Shown one piece after another: positions 1 through 6,580 of a stretch of DNA of 6,926 nt. Source of the DNA: Flavobacteriales bacterium UBA4660 (GTDB taxonomy: Bacteria; Bacteroidota; Bacteroidia; Flavobacteriales_D; Sanyastnellaceae); the NCBI GenBank assembly GCA_002405435.1, contig DHLU01000117.1:1-6926 (forward strand). The letters run 5' to 3'. The translations under genes and the position numbers were made by a program. Position 1 is the stretch's first letter; every line of letters begins with the position of its first letter. The notes under the pieces are model-generated. The model was not told the DNA's origin and did no database searches. It saw only the letters and a program-made list of their open reading frames with translations.

Positions 1-1559
1 TTGAAGTCATAACCCACATTGAAATCGTGACGGGTGCACTCATTAAACAATGGATTCTCCGGGGTGGGTGCTCCCCAGGGATCGTTGCAGGCATCGCTCT
101 CCTGGTCGAAGTACATGCGCACCATGGGATTTTGCCCGAAGCTGTGGTTGAGCACCATGTCGAGAATGACGGCGATGCCCCGCGCATGGCATTCATTAAT
201 AAAGGTTTTCAGCGCCTCTTCTGAGCCGTAGGCCTTGTCGGGCGCGAAATAGAACGATGGGTTGTAGCCCCAGCTGTCGTTGCCTTCGAATTCGTTGATC
301 GGCATCAACTGTATGGCACTAACGTTAAGGCTGTCGAGATAGTCGAGCGTATCTGTCAGGCTCTGGTAGCTGCGGTCGGAAAGAAAATCGCGCACGTGCA
401 GTTCGTATATCACCAGCCGCTCCTTTGGCGGGCGCTGAAAACTGCTATCGGTCCAGTTGAAGGCCGGTTGATTGGTCTGCAGAACGGACACCGGCTGGTT
501 GGTCAGTCCGGTGGGATAATCAATCAGTCCCGGATAGGTCGCCTCACTGATATAGCCGTCGTTCCACGGATCAAGGATTTTATCGGCATAAATTTCCGCC
601 ACACGCATGCCCTCAAATCCAATGGAGTACTGAAAACGGTATTCGACGCCGGGCGTAAGTCCGGTAATATCAAGCCACCAGGTGTTGCCGTCAGGTGTGC
701 GGTTCATCATATAGCCGAGGTCGTATTGCCAGTCATTCATGTCACCCACCACAAAGATGAAATCCTTGTTGGGCGCATACCACTGCAGGCGCACACTCGT
801 GCTGCTCAGGTAGTTGATGCCGTCAACGGTTCCAGGCGGCGCGGCCGCAGTATTGACCGGAGGCAATACCACCAGGGTCATCTCGTCGGTCACTGTTTCC
901 AATCCGTTGCTCGCGGTAAACTCAACCAGGAATTCACCGGGTGTGGCCGAGGAAAAATCATAGTCAAGCGAAGTCGCTGCCTCGGCTGAGGCCACCTCAC
1001 TCCCGTTGATGCTGAGGGTAAGCGCGGCATTTGAACTGGCAGCACAGGAGATGCTCACCACTTCACCCGTTTCAGCCAGCTGGCTCGGCACTCCGGGCTC
1101 GACAATGGAAGCATTGAAGCCTGGCGGATAAATCGTCAGGTAAATGTCTGAACCGTCCTGGTTGCGGCCCACGAGAGACCCCGTCTGGTTGCGAAAGACA
1201 AACATCAGTTTGCTCACCTCCTCGTCGGGGTTGAGCCCGTAAAAACTTTCGGGTGAAATTTGAATGGAAAAAACGTTGGGCGTACCCGTGAAGGTCATAA
1301 TCACGTTGGGATCGGCCGTGCCCCAGTTGCCCTGCACATGCTGCCAGTCAGTGGGTGTGTCGCTGTAGTTGGAAATGACCCCGGTGTGGGCGTATATGGG
1401 AATGGCGCCCTCAAGGTCACCATTACCGGAGGTCGTGTTGTAAAACACCGTAATGATGTCATTCTGCGTGGGGAAGGGAGGATCAGAGGTGAGGATCTGG
1501 CCCTGCGCAACGAGCGCGGTCATCAGCATGCCTGCGGCAGTCAAATAAAGGTTTCTCAT
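1..1559 (-). CDS. Secreted alpha-amylase-family glycoside hydrolase (GH13), 3' end outside window
   Basis: Predicted exported enzyme acting on alpha-glucans such as starch or glycogen. The frame is open from ATG at 1559 to the window edge: 519 codons, C-terminal part missing. Seen: a hydrophobic signal peptide (about residues 1-20); a beta-rich module (about 30-145) with a VFYNTTSGNG / YAHTGVISN pattern that I associate with Bacteroidota amylases; an Ig-like segment (about 155-235); a CBM48/isoamylase-N-like domain (about 250-340) with VGDMNDW at 271-277 and DPWND at 330-334; then the TIM barrel from about 382 (VIYELHVRDF). The barrel shows the beta2 motif SAIQLMPINEF (414-424), WGYNP (430-434) and GH13 conserved region I, DMVLNH (467-472). 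The nucleophile and acid/base regions lie outside the window, so catalytic competence cannot be judged. The start is chosen because the signal peptide begins there and a promoter element lies 38-45 nt upstream. A C-terminal type IX secretion domain would be expected but is not visible. GH13 membership is secure; exact specificity is not. Confidence 0.93.
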   Translation of the reverse strand, partial: MRNLYLTAAGMLMTALVAQGQILTSDPPFPTQNDIITVFYNTTSGNGDLEGAIPIYAHTGVISNYSDTPTDWQHVQGNWGTADPNVIMTFTGTPNVFSIQISPESFYGLNPDEEVSKLMFVFRNQTGSLVGRNQDGSDIYLTIYPPGFNASIVEPGVPSQLAETGEVVSISCAASSNAALTLSINGSEVASAEAATSLDYDFSSATPGEFLVEFTASNGLETVTDEMTLVVLPPVNTAAAPPGTVDGINYLSSTSVRLQWYAPNKDFIFVVGDMNDWQYDLGYMMNRTPDGNTWWLDITGLTPGVEYRFQYSIGFEGMRVAEIYADKILDPWNDGYISEATYPGLIDYPTGLTNQPVSVLQTNQPAFNWTDSSFQRPPKERLVIYELHVRDFLSDRSYQSLTDTLDYLDSLNVSAIQLMPINEFEGNDSWGYNPSFYFAPDKAYGSEEALKTFINECHARGIAVILDMVLNHSFGQNPMVRMYFDQESDACNDPWGAPTPENPLFNECTRHDFNVGYDF

Positions 1560-1596
1560 GCGGTTGCTGTAGTTCTAATGCGGGTGAAAAATACGA

Positions 1597-1604
1597 CAAA
1601 GATA
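1597..1604 (-). promoter_or_regulatory. Candidate Bacteroidota -7 promoter element (TATCTTTG) of the amylase gene
   Basis: On the minus strand TATCTTTG matches the Bacteroidota housekeeping consensus TAnnTTTG exactly. It ends 37 nt before the amylase ATG, which would give a 5' leader of about 30 nt. I see no good -33 TTG at the usual distance. The nearest TTTG upstream is about 27 nt away, longer than normal, so the promoter may be weak or need an activator. Assignment is from consensus match and position only. Confidence 0.5.
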
Positions 1605-1608
1605 TGTT

Positions 1609-1625
1609 AGTGTACGCTGTACACT
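1609..1625. promoter_or_regulatory. Perfect 7-3-7 palindrome, candidate operator upstream of the amylase
   Basis: AGTGTAC-GCT-GTACACT is a perfect inverted repeat with 7-bp arms and a 3-bp centre. It starts 4 bp upstream of the TATCTTTG element and covers the place where the -33 element would sit. A dimeric regulator bound there would be expected to block or replace -33 recognition, so control of the amylase by carbon source is a reasonable inference. The regulator is not in the window. A short hairpin in RNA is also possible, but no T-tract follows the palindrome. Confidence 0.45.
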
Positions 1626-1632
1626 TACCCAC

Positions 1633-1656
1633 AAAAAAACCCTCCCGCAAAGGTGG
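1633..1656 (-). terminator. Probable intrinsic terminator of the DUF4846 gene
   Basis: Read on the minus strand, 1656-1641 can fold as a short hairpin: CC-A-CC-T pairs with G-GG-A-GG around a TTGC loop, with one A:A mismatch and one G:U pair. One G then leads into seven T residues (1639-1633). It begins 24 nt after the stop codon of the lipoprotein gene and lies before the amylase promoter element, as expected if the two minus-strand genes are separate units. The stem is short and imperfect, so confidence is moderate. Confidence 0.4.
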
Positions 1657-1679
1657 TGTACAGCCCGGCCGGTATCAGG

Positions 1680-2519
1680 CTACTCCCAGGTGCGTAGTTT
1701 CATGGCTGGAAAGGTCCACTCGTGTGTGCGCGGCGGCACATCGGTCTCCAGGCTGTACCACGGACTGAGCGCTTCGCTGTTGGGATTGAGCAGGATGTGG
1801 ATGTCCTGGGCGGGCATATACCCCTGGGCCAGCAGGAAGATGCGTTTCCCTGTCTCTGTGTGTTCGGCCACGTCTATCACCATGCTGGCATGACCGGGTG
1901 ATCCGCCCCAGATAAACAAATCGCCCGGCGCTATGCGCTGCACGGGTTGAAGGGGAAGCTCTTTTTCGAGTGAGAGGGTGCCTGCGTACATAAATACCTT
2001 GTCGAGGTAGCTTCGGAACGTGCTGTAAGCATCAGAGGGCGCTGCTGTTTTTTCCCACCATGTGCGGTTACCCGAAACTTTCAGCCTGTGTCCGGCGCGC
2101 CAGTGGCTAAAGTCCATGCGGAATCCGTTGGTGAGGTTAAAGGCTATTTCATCAAAACGCCCCGCTGCCCAGAGGTATTCAGCGCGCAACCGAATGCAGG
2201 CATCAGCGCATTGCTGAAGGTCGGTCTTTCCGGTTTCGATGTCTATTACCGCAGCGTGCACATGTTGCCATCCTTTTTCTTCACCATTGTAAAGCCTGAC
2301 TGGTGTGCCGTTGGGTTTTACGGCCAGCGCACGCAGCCATGCTCCGAATGAATCCGTTGCACAGGCCACGCGCCGGTATCCCTCAGGCACGCCGATGCGC
2401 ATCGACACTACTTCGCCTGCGGGCAATATGAGGGGGTCAGTGGTGTGGGCCGGGGGCGCTGCTGCCGGTGTGCAGCCGCAAAGTGCAATGAGCAGACAGA
2501 GGGTCAGGGGTGCAGACAT
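1680..2519 (-). CDS. DUF4846 domain lipoprotein
   Basis: Predicted envelope lipoprotein of 279 residues with no established function. The N-terminus MSAPLTLCLLIALCGC is a short lipoprotein signal with the candidate lipidated Cys at 16 (LCGC), followed by a Pro/Ala-rich linker. The rest matches DUF4846 as I recall it: IGVPEGYRRV (42-51), FGAWLRAL (58-65), VRLYNGEEKGWQHVHAAV (74-91), DLQQCADACIRLRAEYLW (100-117), VFMYAGTLSLEKEL (175-188), PGDLFIWGGSPGHASMVIDV (198-217), LLAQGYMPAQDIHIL (229-243) and SPWYSLE (252-258). The length suits the family. The frame stays open a further 157 codons upstream to 2990, but that part is antisense to lysA; the ATG at 2519 is chosen because the lipoprotein signal begins exactly there. 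Cys104 at a helix start and His210 in a GD...PGH motif resemble the layout of NlpC/P60-type cysteine peptidases, which is only an inference. It is divergent from lysA and probably transcribed separately from the amylase. Confidence 0.9.
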   Translation of the reverse strand: MSAPLTLCLLIALCGCTPAAAPPAHTTDPLILPAGEVVSMRIGVPEGYRRVACATDSFGAWLRALAVKPNGTPVRLYNGEEKGWQHVHAAVIDIETGKTDLQQCADACIRLRAEYLWAAGRFDEIAFNLTNGFRMDFSHWRAGHRLKVSGNRTWWEKTAAPSDAYSTFRSYLDKVFMYAGTLSLEKELPLQPVQRIAPGDLFIWGGSPGHASMVIDVAEHTETGKRIFLLAQGYMPAQDIHILLNPNSEALSPWYSLETDVPPRTHEWTFPAMKLRTWE

Positions 2520-2523
2520 GCCG

Positions 2524-2552
2524 CAATTAACTGAGGTAAACCGTTTTAATTG
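2524..2552. repeat. 7-bp inverted repeat in the divergent lysA / DUF4846 spacer
   Basis: CAATTAA at 2524-2530 is mirrored by TTAATTG at 2546-2552 with a 15-bp spacer. One further pair (C2522 with G2554) follows after a mismatch. It lies in the 75-bp spacer between two divergent starts, where a shared operator could sit. The arms are AT-rich and short, so chance is a real alternative. Confidence 0.3.
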
Positions 2553-2567
2553 TGTCGCGTATTGGCG

Positions 2568-2575
2568 TATTTTTC
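2568..2575 (+). promoter_or_regulatory. Weak candidate -7 element for lysA
   Basis: TATTTTTC differs from the Bacteroidota TAnnTTTG consensus only at the last base. TTTT lies 20 nt upstream (2544-2547), where TTTG would be expected. The lysA ATG follows 19 nt after the element, giving a very short leader. No comparable element was found on the minus strand for the divergent lipoprotein gene. Confidence 0.25.
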
Positions 2576-2594
2576 GAACGCAGATTTTTACGTT

Positions 2595-3827
2595 ATGCTT
2601 CAGTTTGCCGGTGCGCAGCACCACATCGGCGGTATCGACATCCCCTCGCTTGTGAGGGAATTCGATACGCCCCTCTACGTGTATGATACGGCGGTAATCG
2701 GCGAGCGATACCGGCAACTTGCCGCTGCCTTTGCGGGAAGCAAGGTGCGCATCAAATATGCATGCAAGGCACTGAGCAACCTCAATATCCTTAAGCACAT
2801 GAAGGCGCTGGGGGCAGGACTGGATACCGTTTCCGTGCAGGAGGTCTGGCTCGGACGCAAGGCCGGATTTGCTCCCGAAGACATCCTCTACACCCCCAAC
2901 TGTGTGTCGATGGATGAAATTCGGCTGGCCGTGGATGCCGGCGTTCAGATCAACATTGACAACATCTCCATCCTCGAGCAGTTTGGACACGCCTATGGCG
3001 GCTCAGTGCCGGTGTGCATCCGTGTCAATCCCCACGTGATGGCCGGGGGCAACATCAACATCTCCACCGGACACATCGACAGCAAATTCGGCATTTCCGT
3101 ATACCAGATGCGGCACGTGGAGCGCATTGTAAAAAGCCTTGGAATGGTGGTCAACGGACTGCACATGCATACAGGCAGTGACATACTCGATGTCGATGTT
3201 TTCCTGCGTGCTTCCGAGATTCTTTTTGAGACCACGCACTATTTCCCCGACCTGAAATTCATTGACCTCGGCAGCGGCTTCAAAGTGCCCTATAAGCCTG
3301 ATGACTATTTCACCGACATCGAAGAGCTCGGCAAGCGCCTGTCTGAACGATTCACTGCTTTTTGTCAGGAGTACGGCCGCGCACTCGAACTGTGGTTTGA
3401 GCCCGGCAAATTCCTGGTCAGCCAGTCGGGTACCTTCCTGGTTAAGGTCAATGTGATCAAGCAGACCACCGCAACGGTTTTTGTCGGAGTCGACAGCGGC
3501 ATGAATCACCTAATCAGGCCCATGCTGTACAATGCCTACCACCACATCACCAACGTGAGCCATCCATCGGGAATACCGCGTATCTATACCGTCGTGGGCT
3601 ATATCTGCGAGACCGATACCTTCGGATGGGACCGCAAGCTGGCCGAAGTGCGTGAGGGCGATATCCTCGCCTTTTCCAACGCCGGTGCTTATGGTTTTTC
3701 GATGGCCTCCAACTACAATTCTCGTTTCCGTCCCGCCGAGGTATGGGTGCGCGAGGGCAAAGCCGAACTCATTCGCAGGCGCGAAACCTTCGAAGATCTT
3801 CTGCACAACCAGGTCGTGCATGGCTGA
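2595..3827 (+). CDS. lysA: Diaminopimelate decarboxylase
   Basis: Cytoplasmic PLP enzyme that decarboxylates meso-diaminopimelate to L-lysine, the last step of lysine synthesis. The protein is 410 residues, normal for the family. Seen in order: substrate-side N-terminus with FDTPLYVYD (23-31); YACKAL with the likely PLP Schiff-base Lys58; HMHTGSDI (190-197); the phosphate-binding glycine stretch LGSGFKVPY (225-233), a variant I associate with Bacteroidota in place of the usual GGG; EPGKFLV (269-275) for the usual EPGR; YICETDTFGWDR (336-347) with the active-site Cys338/Glu339 supplied across the dimer; and AGAYGFSMASNYNSR (363-377). ATG 2595 is preferred to the in-frame ATG at 2550 because the extra 15 residues look non-native and would begin inside the spacer repeat. 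There is no Shine-Dalgarno sequence. The same-strand argS follows after 55 nt with no evident terminator, so co-transcription is possible. Confidence 0.95.
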   Translation: MLQFAGAQHHIGGIDIPSLVREFDTPLYVYDTAVIGERYRQLAAAFAGSKVRIKYACKALSNLNILKHMKALGAGLDTVSVQEVWLGRKAGFAPEDILYTPNCVSMDEIRLAVDAGVQINIDNISILEQFGHAYGGSVPVCIRVNPHVMAGGNINISTGHIDSKFGISVYQMRHVERIVKSLGMVVNGLHMHTGSDILDVDVFLRASEILFETTHYFPDLKFIDLGSGFKVPYKPDDYFTDIEELGKRLSERFTAFCQEYGRALELWFEPGKFLVSQSGTFLVKVNVIKQTTATVFVGVDSGMNHLIRPMLYNAYHHITNVSHPSGIPRIYTVVGYICETDTFGWDRKLAEVREGDILAFSNAGAYGFSMASNYNSRFRPAEVWVREGKAELIRRRETFEDLLHNQVVHG

Positions 3828-3882
3828 TACTTGTCACGCCCGGTGAATTCCCCAGTTCTTTGCAACCGAAAAAAATTACCTC

Positions 3883-5685
3883 ATGAGTACGATGCTGTCC
3901 ATGGAAGACATGATCCGCCAGGCTACCGTTTCCTCAGTAGCCGCGCTTTTCGGAGCCGATATTGCGCCCTCCGACGTGGCACTGCAGGAAACCAGGAAGG
4001 AATTTGATGCCGACATCACGCTGGTCGTGTTTTCCCTTACCCGGATTTCCCGCAAGGGTCCGGAAGAGACAGCCAACATGATTGGCGATTACCTCACGGC
4101 CCATGAGCCGGGCATCGCCGCGTGCACCGCAGTCAAGGGTTTTCTCAACATCACGCTCAGTGACGATTACTGGATAGCTTTTCTGCAACACAGTGCCGGC
4201 TCACGCGCATTTGGTTTTGCAACTCCCGCGTCTAAGCCGAGGGTGCTGGTAGAATATGCCTCGCCCAACACCAACAAGCCACTGCACCTGGGGCACCTGC
4301 GCAACATTTTTTTGGGAGATGCCGTGGCCAGGATTCTTCAGGGAGCCGGACATACGGTTACCCGGGTACAGATCATCAACGACCGCGGTATACATATCTG
4401 CAAGAGTATGGTTGCCTGGCAGCACTTCGCCAACAGCGCAACGCCCGCAGATGCTGGCATGAAGGGCGACAAGTTTGTCGGTCACTACTACGTGCTATTC
4501 GATAAGACGCTGAAGGCCCAGGTGAAAGAGGCTATGGCAGCCGGCTTGTCGGAAGAGGAAGCCACACGCACAGCCCCCGTGATGGCCGAGGCCCAGGAGA
4601 TGCTCAGGAAATGGGAAGACCGCGACCCCGACGTTATCGCCCTGTGGAAGCGCATGAACGGTTGGGTCTATGAAGGTTTTGATGCCACCTTCCGTGCCTC
4701 GGGTGTCGATTTCGACAAGGTGTATTACGAGAGCGATACCTACCTGCTGGGCAAGAGCGAGGTAGAGGCCGGTATCGAAAAGGGGGCTTTTTTCCGGAAG
4801 GAAGATGGTTCCATTTGGGTTGACCTCAGCGAAGACGGCCTCGACCAAAAGGCTCTGCTGCGCAAAGACGGTACGGCGATGTATATCACGCAAGACATCG
4901 GCACGGCCATACTCAGGTTTCGCGATTTTCCCGATACCGCCTACCAGATTTATACCGTCGGCAACGAACAGGAATACCATTTCAAGGTGCTGTTTCTGAT
5001 CCTGAAAAAACTTGGTTTTGCGCAGGCAGACCAGTGCTACCACCTGAGTTACGGCATGGTCGAATTGCCCGAAGGAAAGATGAAATCGCGCGAAGGAACT
5101 GTCGTAGATGCGGATGACATCATGGATGAGATGGCGCAGGAGGCCGCATCGGTATCGGCAGAGCAGGGAAAACTCGACGGACAGACCGAGGCCGATAAGG
5201 CGGCGCTCTGCCATGTGATTGGCATGGCGGCGCTCAGGTTTTTCCTCCTCCGTGTAGACCCCAGAAAAAATATGCTCTTCAATCCGAGAGAAAGCATCGA
5301 CTTCAACGGAGATACCGGGCCCTTTGTCCAGTACACCTGTGTGCGCACAAGTTCGGTTCTCCGCAAGGCAGCTGAATTGTCGGTTAGCCTACCCGCTGCG
5401 GTGCCGCACGCAAAGGTGCTCACCCCAGAAAAACGGGTGCTGCGCAAGTTGCACCTGTGGCCGCATGTGTTTGCCCAATCGGCCGCCGAATACAATCCGG
5501 CACTGGTCGCGCATTACTGCATCGAACTTGCCCGCGACTTCAACGCGTTTTACCAGGATAATCCGGTCGTGCGCGAACCTGACGAAGCCCTTCGTGGACT
5601 GAGGCTGCACCTGGTGCAGGCCACCGGAAATGTGCTGCGCAATGCGCTGGGCGTGCTCGGCATCGGTGTACCTGACCGGATGTAA
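3883..5685 (+). CDS. argS: Arginyl-tRNA synthetase
   Basis: Class I aminoacyl-tRNA synthetase that charges tRNA-Arg using ATP, in the cytoplasm. The protein is 600 residues, full length for the family. Seen: N-terminal ArgS additional domain (about 1-105) that recognises the tRNA D-loop, with TRKEFDADITLVVF and VKGFLNI; catalytic Rossmann core opening with VEYASPNTNKPLHLGH, where HLGH (135-138) is the HIGH signature; YITQDIGTAI (334-343); GNEQEYHFKVLF (360-371); KMKSREGTVVDADD (399-412), standing in for KMSKS; and the C-terminal DALR anticodon-binding helices from about 478 (GPFVQYTCVR) to the very end, GIGVPDRM. ATG 3883 follows an A-rich stretch typical of Bacteroidota leaders; Met7 (3901) is a possible alternative. 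The gene ends 7 nt from the stop of a convergent gene, and I see no terminator hairpin after it. Confidence 0.96.
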   Translation: MSTMLSMEDMIRQATVSSVAALFGADIAPSDVALQETRKEFDADITLVVFSLTRISRKGPEETANMIGDYLTAHEPGIAACTAVKGFLNITLSDDYWIAFLQHSAGSRAFGFATPASKPRVLVEYASPNTNKPLHLGHLRNIFLGDAVARILQGAGHTVTRVQIINDRGIHICKSMVAWQHFANSATPADAGMKGDKFVGHYYVLFDKTLKAQVKEAMAAGLSEEEATRTAPVMAEAQEMLRKWEDRDPDVIALWKRMNGWVYEGFDATFRASGVDFDKVYYESDTYLLGKSEVEAGIEKGAFFRKEDGSIWVDLSEDGLDQKALLRKDGTAMYITQDIGTAILRFRDFPDTAYQIYTVGNEQEYHFKVLFLILKKLGFAQADQCYHLSYGMVELPEGKMKSREGTVVDADDIMDEMAQEAASVSAEQGKLDGQTEADKAALCHVIGMAALRFFLLRVDPRKNMLFNPRESIDFNGDTGPFVQYTCVRTSSVLRKAAELSVSLPAAVPHAKVLTPEKRVLRKLHLWPHVFAQSAAEYNPALVAHYCIELARDFNAFYQDNPVVREPDEALRGLRLHLVQATGNVLRNALGVLGIGVPDRM

Positions 5686-5692
5686 TCGCCCC

Positions 5693-6580
5693 TTACGATA
5701 AAAATTTCTCACGAAAACAGTCCGACAGCAGCCTTACCGCTTGCTCCTGAGCTGCCAGTCCCTTTGGAGGGCCGTAGGGCGTTTTGTTGACGTCAATGAC
5801 GTAGATGAGGCCGTTTTCCTTGTGCCGCAAGACATCGAACTCACAAAAGTCTGCTTTCATGGCAAGGGCGAATCGCCTGAGTTGGTCGAGTTCGGTTTGG
5901 GAAAAAACTTCGGCGGGTCTCTTCATTTCCGTATGAGCCACGTGGTTGGTAAAACGCTGGTGGAAGGATTTGAACTTGAGGTAAACCAGGGGAATGGCTC
6001 CCCCAATCACAGGCACGCGGTAGTCAACGACCCATTCCTCATTGAACGCATTGTTGATGAGGAGCTGGCAGATGGTGTCTTCGGGCACTTCGGAGAGGGG
6101 ACAGTGCACGATATGGCCGTCGTGCATGGCATTGCTGTTGCTTTTCACCACGGCATTGCCTTGATGCAAACGCGGGTCAATTCGGGTGTTGTATCCGAAA
6201 ACTGCACTGTGCACTTCATCGACATGGGTTTTGGAAATATCGGTGCATTGCGCATTTAGCAAGCGAATGCCCCGGTATTGAACGGGAATCTCCGGTTCGG
6301 GTGAGTGGGTGTGGTCGTTGAAGTAAATGATGAGGGCCGGGGCCTTCACCGCGCGGTTGGTCAGCCGGCAACGCAGGGCACGGGCAATCTTGTACAGCGA
6401 GGTGCGTGAAGATGGAAACTGCGGTATCACCAGTAGCACTGGTAGTTTTCCGCCGTTGCGCAACCAGTTCCACGCATCGCGGAGGGCAAAACTGAGGTCT
6501 TTCGAAATCACTTCTGCCCAGGGCATGGAGCGCCGGTATTTGTTGCGCCAGCCGTGTTTGAATGTGTGGTGATGTGTCAT
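5693..6580 (-). CDS. ATP-grasp-like protein of unknown substrate
   Basis: A 295-residue protein that I cannot assign to a named enzyme. The N-terminal part (about 40-125) looks like a Rossmann-like pre-ATP-grasp region: LPVLLVIPQF (46-55), then ALIIYFNDH (82-90). The middle holds FGYN (128-131) and GNAVVKSNSNAMHDGHIV (141-158), where Lys146 is a candidate nucleotide-binding lysine. The C-terminus has FCEFDVLRHKENGLIYVIDVNKTPYGPP (245-272), laid out like the ATP-grasp metal site: an acidic pair at 247-248, then DVN (263-265) in place of the common E-x-N. No signal peptide or membrane segment is seen, so it is probably cytosolic. ATP-grasp enzymes usually join a carboxylate to an amine or thiol through an acylphosphate. 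The ATG overlaps the upstream nth stop (ATGA, 6577-6580), so translation is probably coupled. There is no Shine-Dalgarno sequence. Fold class likely, substrate unknown. Confidence 0.72.
   Translation of the reverse strand: MTHHHTFKHGWRNKYRRSMPWAEVISKDLSFALRDAWNWLRNGGKLPVLLVIPQFPSSRTSLYKIARALRCRLTNRAVKAPALIIYFNDHTHSPEPEIPVQYRGIRLLNAQCTDISKTHVDEVHSAVFGYNTRIDPRLHQGNAVVKSNSNAMHDGHIVHCPLSEVPEDTICQLLINNAFNEEWVVDYRVPVIGGAIPLVYLKFKSFHQRFTNHVAHTEMKRPAEVFSQTELDQLRRFALAMKADFCEFDVLRHKENGLIYVIDVNKTPYGPPKGLAAQEQAVRLLSDCFREKFLS

Noticed and set aside
396..989. 197-codon open frame on the plus strand
   Set aside because: Antisense to the amylase, whose frame has clear domain motifs throughout. The translation shows no recognisable family.
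2520..2990. Upstream extension of the DUF4846 reading frame (157 more codons, minus strand)
   Set aside because: It runs antisense through the start of lysA and crosses the divergent spacer. The lipoprotein signal begins at the internal ATG 2519, which is the natural start.
3003..3821. Two minus-strand open frames (3003-3509 and 3510-3821)
   Set aside because: Antisense to conserved lysA motifs, with no independent signals.
3828..3882. Possible hairpin TCAC-gcccg-GTGA between lysA and argS as a terminator
   Set aside because: Only a 4-bp stem, with no T-tract after it. It does not separate the two genes convincingly.
4495..5214. 239-codon open frame on the minus strand
   Set aside because: Antisense shadow of argS, expected from its GC-rich codon use; no family signature.
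5741..6259. 172-codon open frame on the plus strand
   Set aside because: Antisense to the ATP-grasp-like gene, which is supported by motifs and by the ATGA overlap with nth.
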